64,000 bases of DNA. It comes from Janthinobacterium psychrotolerans (GTDB lineage: Bacteria > Pseudomonadota > Gammaproteobacteria > Burkholderiales > Burkholderiaceae_D). The translations under genes were made by a program, and so were the position numbers. This document shows, piece by piece, positions 62,701 through 64,000 of this stretch. The DNA lies in NCBI RefSeq assembly GCF_001677885.1, contig NZ_LOCQ01000062.1, forward strand, positions 124,001-188,000, given 5' to 3'. Position 1 is the stretch's first letter. Every line of letters starts with the position of its first letter. The notes under the pieces were generated by a model. That model saw only the letters and a program-made list of their open reading frames with translations, ran no database searches and was not told the DNA's origin.

Positions 62701-64000
62701 GCGTTGCGGGCGATGTGCTGACAGCAACGGCCAGCGGCGCCTTTGCCGACAAGAACGCTGGCGCCAATAAAGTGGTGACAGTGCAGAGCGCCATTCTGTC
62801 CGGTACCGATGCAGCCAACTACACCTTGAGCTCAACCACCGGCGCCACCAGCGCCACCATCACCCAGCGCGAACTGTCGCTGGCCTTTGCGGCAACGGGC
62901 AAGACCTACGACGGCAACACCGCCGCCACGGTCGCCGTGACCGATAATCGTGTTGCTGGCGACGTTCTGACGGCAACGGCTGCTGGCACATTTGCCGACA
63001 AGAACGCCGCCGCCAATAAAGTCGTGACAGTGCAGAACGCCAGCCTGTCCGGCCTTGACGCGGGCAATTATCGCCTGGCCACTACCGGCGGTGCGAGCAC
63101 GGCCAGCATTGCGCAGCGCGCCCTGAGCCTGGCTTACACCGGTGTCGACAAAGTGTATGACGGTGCGGGCGGCGCGCAGGTGGCGATCAGCGACAACCGT
63201 ATAGCCGGCGACGTGCTGAGCGCCTCGGCCAACGCGGCCTTTGCTGACAAGAATGCGGGCAGCGGCAAGGCCGTGGCGGTGCAGGGCGCGGCACTGTCCG
63301 GCGCGGATGCCGGTAACTACCGCCTGGCCAACACGGCTGGCGCGACCACTGCCAATATTGCCCGCGCGACATTGACCCTGGCCAGCGTCAGCGCCAGCGA
63401 CAAGGTGTATGACGGCACGCAGGCGGCCAGTGTCAGTGGCATGGTGGCCGGCGTGATTGGCCAGGATGCGGTCAGCCTGGCCGGCGGCAGCGGCACCTTT
63501 GCCGACCGCAACTTCGGTACCGGCAAAACCGTGGCGGTCGGCGGCTTCCAGCTGGCGGGCAGCGATGCCGGCAACTACACCCTGGCGTCGAACAGCGGCG
63601 TGGCCCAGGCCAGCATAGCGCAGCGCGCCCTGTCGACCTGGATCGGCGCGAGCGGCGGTTTGTGGAGCGACGCCGCCAACTGGGAAGGCGGCGTGGCGCC
63701 AAGCGGCAGCAATGTGCTGGCGGCCGATTTTGTGGCCAGCACCGGCAGCGTGGTGTACACCGCGGCCGCTGGCGACACCGTGCTCAACAACTTTACCTCG
63801 CGCGGCGGCCTGAACCTGACCGGCGGCAGCCTGCTGGTCAACGGCGCCTTGAGCACCGCCAACTATGCGCAAAGCGGCGGCTTGCTCGGTGGCGCGGGTA
63901 ACGTCACGGTCAGCAACGGCTTCAGCCAGAGTGGCGGCACCATCAACGTGGGCGGCAACCTGGCCATCATCCAGGCCAGCGGCGACCTGCGCTTTGCCGC
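53745..64000 (+). CDS. Giant TpsA exoprotein with YDG/MBG repeats (3' end outside window)
   Basis: One frame stays open from ATG 53745 to the window end: at least 3,418 codons. Extended signal sequence (cleavage near AAHA-NPALP), then the TPS secretion domain (FTITNTPNTIINWQSFSVN; NGKVFLINPNGVLFGRDA), beta-helix-like region, GLUG motifs at about residues 830-950 (NVGGLVGNNDGTI), then about 27 YDG/MBG repeats (residues about 1050-3295; KTYDGSTAA, FADKNAG, GNYVLSSTTGA). After the array: STWIGASGGLWSDAANW and further beta-rich sequence. Secreted by the adjacent TpsB; probable surface adhesin. Ribosome site GAGG lies 9 bases upstream. The repeats give strong antisense ORFs that are not genes. Confidence 0.93.
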   Translation, partial: MTKQKQVSTVRAGRPVEPPLRRTALALLIAACFNAAHANPALPQVVHGQATFNQQGNLFTITNTPNTIINWQSFSVNPGEITRFLQQNAGSSVLNRITGQDPSKILGALQSNGKVFLINPNGVLFGRDAKVDVAGLVASSLALSNQDFLAGKMNFNAGDKAGAVINQGSINAGSGGQILLIAPNVENSGIITAPNGDVLLAAGHSVQLADAANPDLRVVLSAPADQAINVGQIVAQGGHIGMLGALLNQRGVLNANSAVVGENGKIVLKATGKTLLENGSMTSATSAASKGGEITVLGDQVGMQGNAAVDASGALGGGTVLLGGDYQGKNPAIANARQVAVGKDATIAADAIQSGDGGKVIVWGNETARVFGTITARGGAASGNGGLVETSGHYLDVKGIRVDTSSRRGKRGNWLLDPYDIDVVAGYGGELDNVNEFTDAPESGSASIGADTISSAGSGVTLQATRRINFNSAINMVSPGAGVTAIAGETINVNADIATSGGAVTLSANDGGGTAYGLGSDLHLGATIITNGGTASLSGASVTGTGTVNAGGGDLTLRANDSSGGISLSGSADGNQLTGGTLRLEADNISYGRGIRGNSVTLTPMTFGRPITLGVVGDKPTDSLGLTNAELFRVVAGTLTIGSSSAGTINQTGSLSISDYVTNLELTSGVGINLNSFFTVLHNLKLNVGGDGGGDNLITSTNPLNVSGEFFLESGNWVQNSASLPSFSAYSFKIGSANFLRATGGDGSTASPYRIADVYGLQGVDKQVNNTNYILAGDIDASGTASWNQGAGFAPLFGGDEAAYSGAFDGANHAINNLTINRGNSSYYGSGLFARIQGATINNLTMQGGSVTGGNNVGAIVGNNSGGYLSNVTSSMAVSGTSNVGGLVGNNDGTIDQAYATGGVGGAANIGGLVGRNGGSISNAYATGAVGASTNSDVTLVHENIGGLIGRSASGSSARYVYSSGAVASEGFSRAGAVVGRVDSGAIVGPAYFNKETAGSQLEPDGSIGRSAVEMQQQAQFGGFNFGEGAVWRIYDGYTTPMLKAFLKPLQVTASGAVSRVYDGQLAAFTGTLAYSGLLDGDSAASGSAGYNAARNVGSYALGGLWSTKYDITLSGATTLSIMPRTLSVAIGGSKVYDGQLGFGNATLTLGNTVAGDTLGVTGTAQFVDKNAGAGKAVNISGLALTGNGLGNYSLAETASGTADIRRATLALGSVSAANKIYDGSTSASLSGSLDGVIGADQVQLTGLSASFTNKNVGVAKDVNYSVTGNNLSGNDAGNYALTATEGNTSAAITARTLNLGFTGVNKTYDGGVAATVTLTDDRIANDVLAATANAVFADKNAAAEKAIAVQGASLSGLDAGNYVLASTTGATSATIAQRALALGFTAGGKTYDGSTAAMVAVTDNRVAGDVLTATATGAFADKNAGVNKAVTVQNASLSGLDAANYVLASTTGATSATIAQRALALGFTAAGKTYDGSTAATVAVTDNRVVGDVLTATATGTFADKNAGVNKAVTVQNASLSGTDAGNYVLSSTTGATSATIAQRALALGFTAAGKTYDGSNAATVGVTDDRVAGDLLTATATGAFADKNAGVNKTVTVQSASLSGTDAGNYVLASTTVTTSATIAQRALALGFTAGGKTYDGSTAAMVAVTDNRVAGDLLTATATGAFADKNAGVNRTVTVQNASLSGTDAGNYVLSSTTGATSATIAQRALALGFTAAGKTYDGSTAASVAVTDNRVVGDVLTATATATFADKNAGANKAVTVQNAGLSGLDAANYVLASTTGATSATIAQRALALGFTAAGKTYDGSTAATVGVTDDRVAGDVLTAAAAGSFADKNAGVNKAVNVQNASLSGTDAGNYVLASTTGATIATIAQRALALGFTAAGKTYDGTTAATVAVTDDRVAGDVLTAAAAGSFADKNAGANKAVTVQNASLSGADAGNYVLSSTTDATSATIAQRALALGFAAAGKTYDGNTTATVAITDNRVVGDVLTATATGTFADKSAGANKAVTVQNAGLSGLDAANYVLASTTGATSATIAQRALALGFTAAGKTYDGSTAATVAVTDNRVVGDVLTATATGTFADKNAGVNKAVTVQNASLSGTDAGNYVLSSTTGATSATIAQRALALGFTAAGKTYDGSTAATVAVTDNRVAGDVLTATATGAFADKNAGVNKAVTVQNASLSGTDAGNYVLASTTGATSATIAQRALALGFTAAGKTYDGSTAATVGVTDDRVAGDVLTAAAAGSFADKNAGDNKAVAVQNASVSGADAANYVLSSTTGATSATIAQRALALGFTAAGKTYDGSTAATVAVTDDRVAGDAITATASGAFADKNAGVNKTVTVQNASLSGTDAGNYVLGSTTGTSSATIAQRALALGFTAGGKTYDGSTAASVAVTDNRIAGDVLTAAATGAFADKNAGVNKSVTVQNASVSGADAANYVLSSTTGATSATIAQRALALGFTAAGKTYDGSNAATVGVTDDRVAGDLLTATATGAFADKNAGVNKTVTVQSASLSGTDAGNYVLASTTVTTSATIAQRALALGFTAGGKTYDGSTAAMVAVTDNRVAGDVLTATATGAFADKNAGVNKTVTVQNAGLSGLDAANYVLASTTGATSATITQRELALAFAAAGKTYDGNTTATVAVTDNRVAGDVLTATATATFADKNAGANKAVTVQNASLSGTDAGNYVLSSTTGATSATSATIVQRALALGFTAAGKTYDGSTAATVAVTDDRVAGDVLTAAAAGSFADKNAGANKAVTVQNAGLSGLDAANYVLASTTGATSATITQRELSLAFAAAGKTYDGNTAATVAVTDNRVAGDVLTATASGAFADKNAGANKVVTVQSAILSGTDAANYTLSSTTGATSATITQRELSLAFAAAGKTYDGNTAASVAVTDNRVAGDVLTATASGAFADKNAGANKVVTVQSASLSGTDAANYTLSSTTGATSATITQRELSLAFAAAGKTYDGNTAASVAVTDNRVAGDVLTATASGAFADKNAGANKVVTVQSAILSGTDAANYTLSSTTGATSATITQRELSLAFAATGKTYDGNTAATVAVTDNRVAGDVLTATAAGTFADKNAAANKVVTVQNASLSGLDAGNYRLATTGGASTASIAQRALSLAYTGVDKVYDGAGGAQVAISDNRIAGDVLSASANAAFADKNAGSGKAVAVQGAALSGADAGNYRLANTAGATTANIARATLTLASVSASDKVYDGTQAASVSGMVAGVIGQDAVSLAGGSGTFADRNFGTGKTVAVGGFQLAGSDAGNYTLASNSGVAQASIAQRALSTWIGASGGLWSDAANWEGGVAPSGSNVLAADFVASTGSVVYTAAAGDTVLNNFTSRGGLNLTGGSLLVNGALSTANYAQSGGLLGGAGNVTVSNGFSQSGGTINVGGNLAIIQASGDLRFA
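57633..63119 (+). repeat. 22 tandem 249-bp YDG repeats
   Basis: Unit starts fall every 249 bp (57633, 57882, 58131 ... 61617), then 258 bp for one unit (61617-61874, an extra ACCAGCGCC), then 249 bp again to 63119. Consensus unit about 83 aa: RALALGFTAAGKTYDG, DNRVVGDVLTATATG, FADKNAG, VQNASLSG, DAGNYVLSSTTGATSATI. Two sub-families occur: RALALGF-type up to 62123 and RELSLAF-type mostly from 62124 to 63119. Less regular units lie on both sides (56893-57632 and 63120-63630). Confidence 0.95.

Noticed and set aside
57633..63119. CRISPR-like or satellite array
   Set aside because: Units are contiguous, 249 bp, translated in one frame and have no spacers.

Overview
The window reads as a chromosomal segment of a high-GC betaproteobacterium of the Oxalobacteraceae type (Janthinobacterium / Duganella / Massilia-like). 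The main reason is the Burkholderiales-type gene order leuC-ecn-leuD-leuB-asd-(one extra gene)-fimV-truA-trpF-trpB-trpA-accD-folC-SPOR-cvpA-purF-metZ, followed by lexA and the rpsF-priB-rpsR-rplI-dnaB block. Genus is an inference. No rRNA, tRNA, CRISPR array, insertion sequence or prophage was recognised.

Region by region. (1) 1-5470: a four-gene DNA-repair operon (ligase-associated exonuclease, ATP-dependent ligase, Lhr-like helicase, PdeM phosphoesterase) with overlapping or near-abutting genes. (2) 5471-7555: small stress-type genes (KGG protein, a hypothetical, DUF2239, a PPOX-family flavoprotein). (3) 7707-12207: a Fur-boxed operon (PepSY membrane protein, DUF2271, DUF4198, ApbE, membrane-anchored flavoreductase). 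It looks like an extracytosolic flavin electron-transfer chain for iron, and the DUF2271 protein carries an ApbE-type flavinylation motif. (4) 12248-17219: glutathione peroxidase, a second Fur-type unit on the minus strand (hemP, a hypothetical, DUF2325), then a regulatory cluster (Crp/Fnr-type regulator, NarL-type response regulator, universal stress protein) with a perfect FNR box. (5) 17676-21617: cheZ-cheA without other che genes, and an S41 peptidase. (6) 21831-40626: the leucine, lysine/threonine, tryptophan, fatty-acid, folate, purine and methionine biosynthesis block, interrupted by one unrecognised gene at 26690 and headed by a small leucine-rich upstream ORF coupled to leuC. (7) 40693-46420: lexA with two LexA boxes, the ribosomal/replication operon with a priB that appears to start at CTG, dnaB, and a DUF47-Pit phosphate uptake pair. 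(8) 46468-53711: two small proteins and an MBL hydrolase on the minus strand, then on the plus strand a GAF/HD-GYP c-di-GMP phosphodiesterase, a CHASE2 class III cyclase and a TpsB outer-membrane transporter. (9) 53745 to the window end: the open 5' part of a giant TpsA exoprotein, at least 3,418 codons, with a haemagglutinin secretion domain, GLUG motifs and about 27 YDG/MBG-type repeats, 22 of them on a fixed 249-bp period.

The least expected signals are: a palindrome (GTAGGA-N4-TCCTAC) with a third half-site 22-23 bp downstream, seen in front of three stress/regulatory genes next to an orphan NarL-type regulator; the leucine-codon-rich uORF before leuC; the candidate flavinylated iron-reduction operon; and the strongly homogenised YDG repeat array placed directly after two nucleotide second-messenger enzymes.
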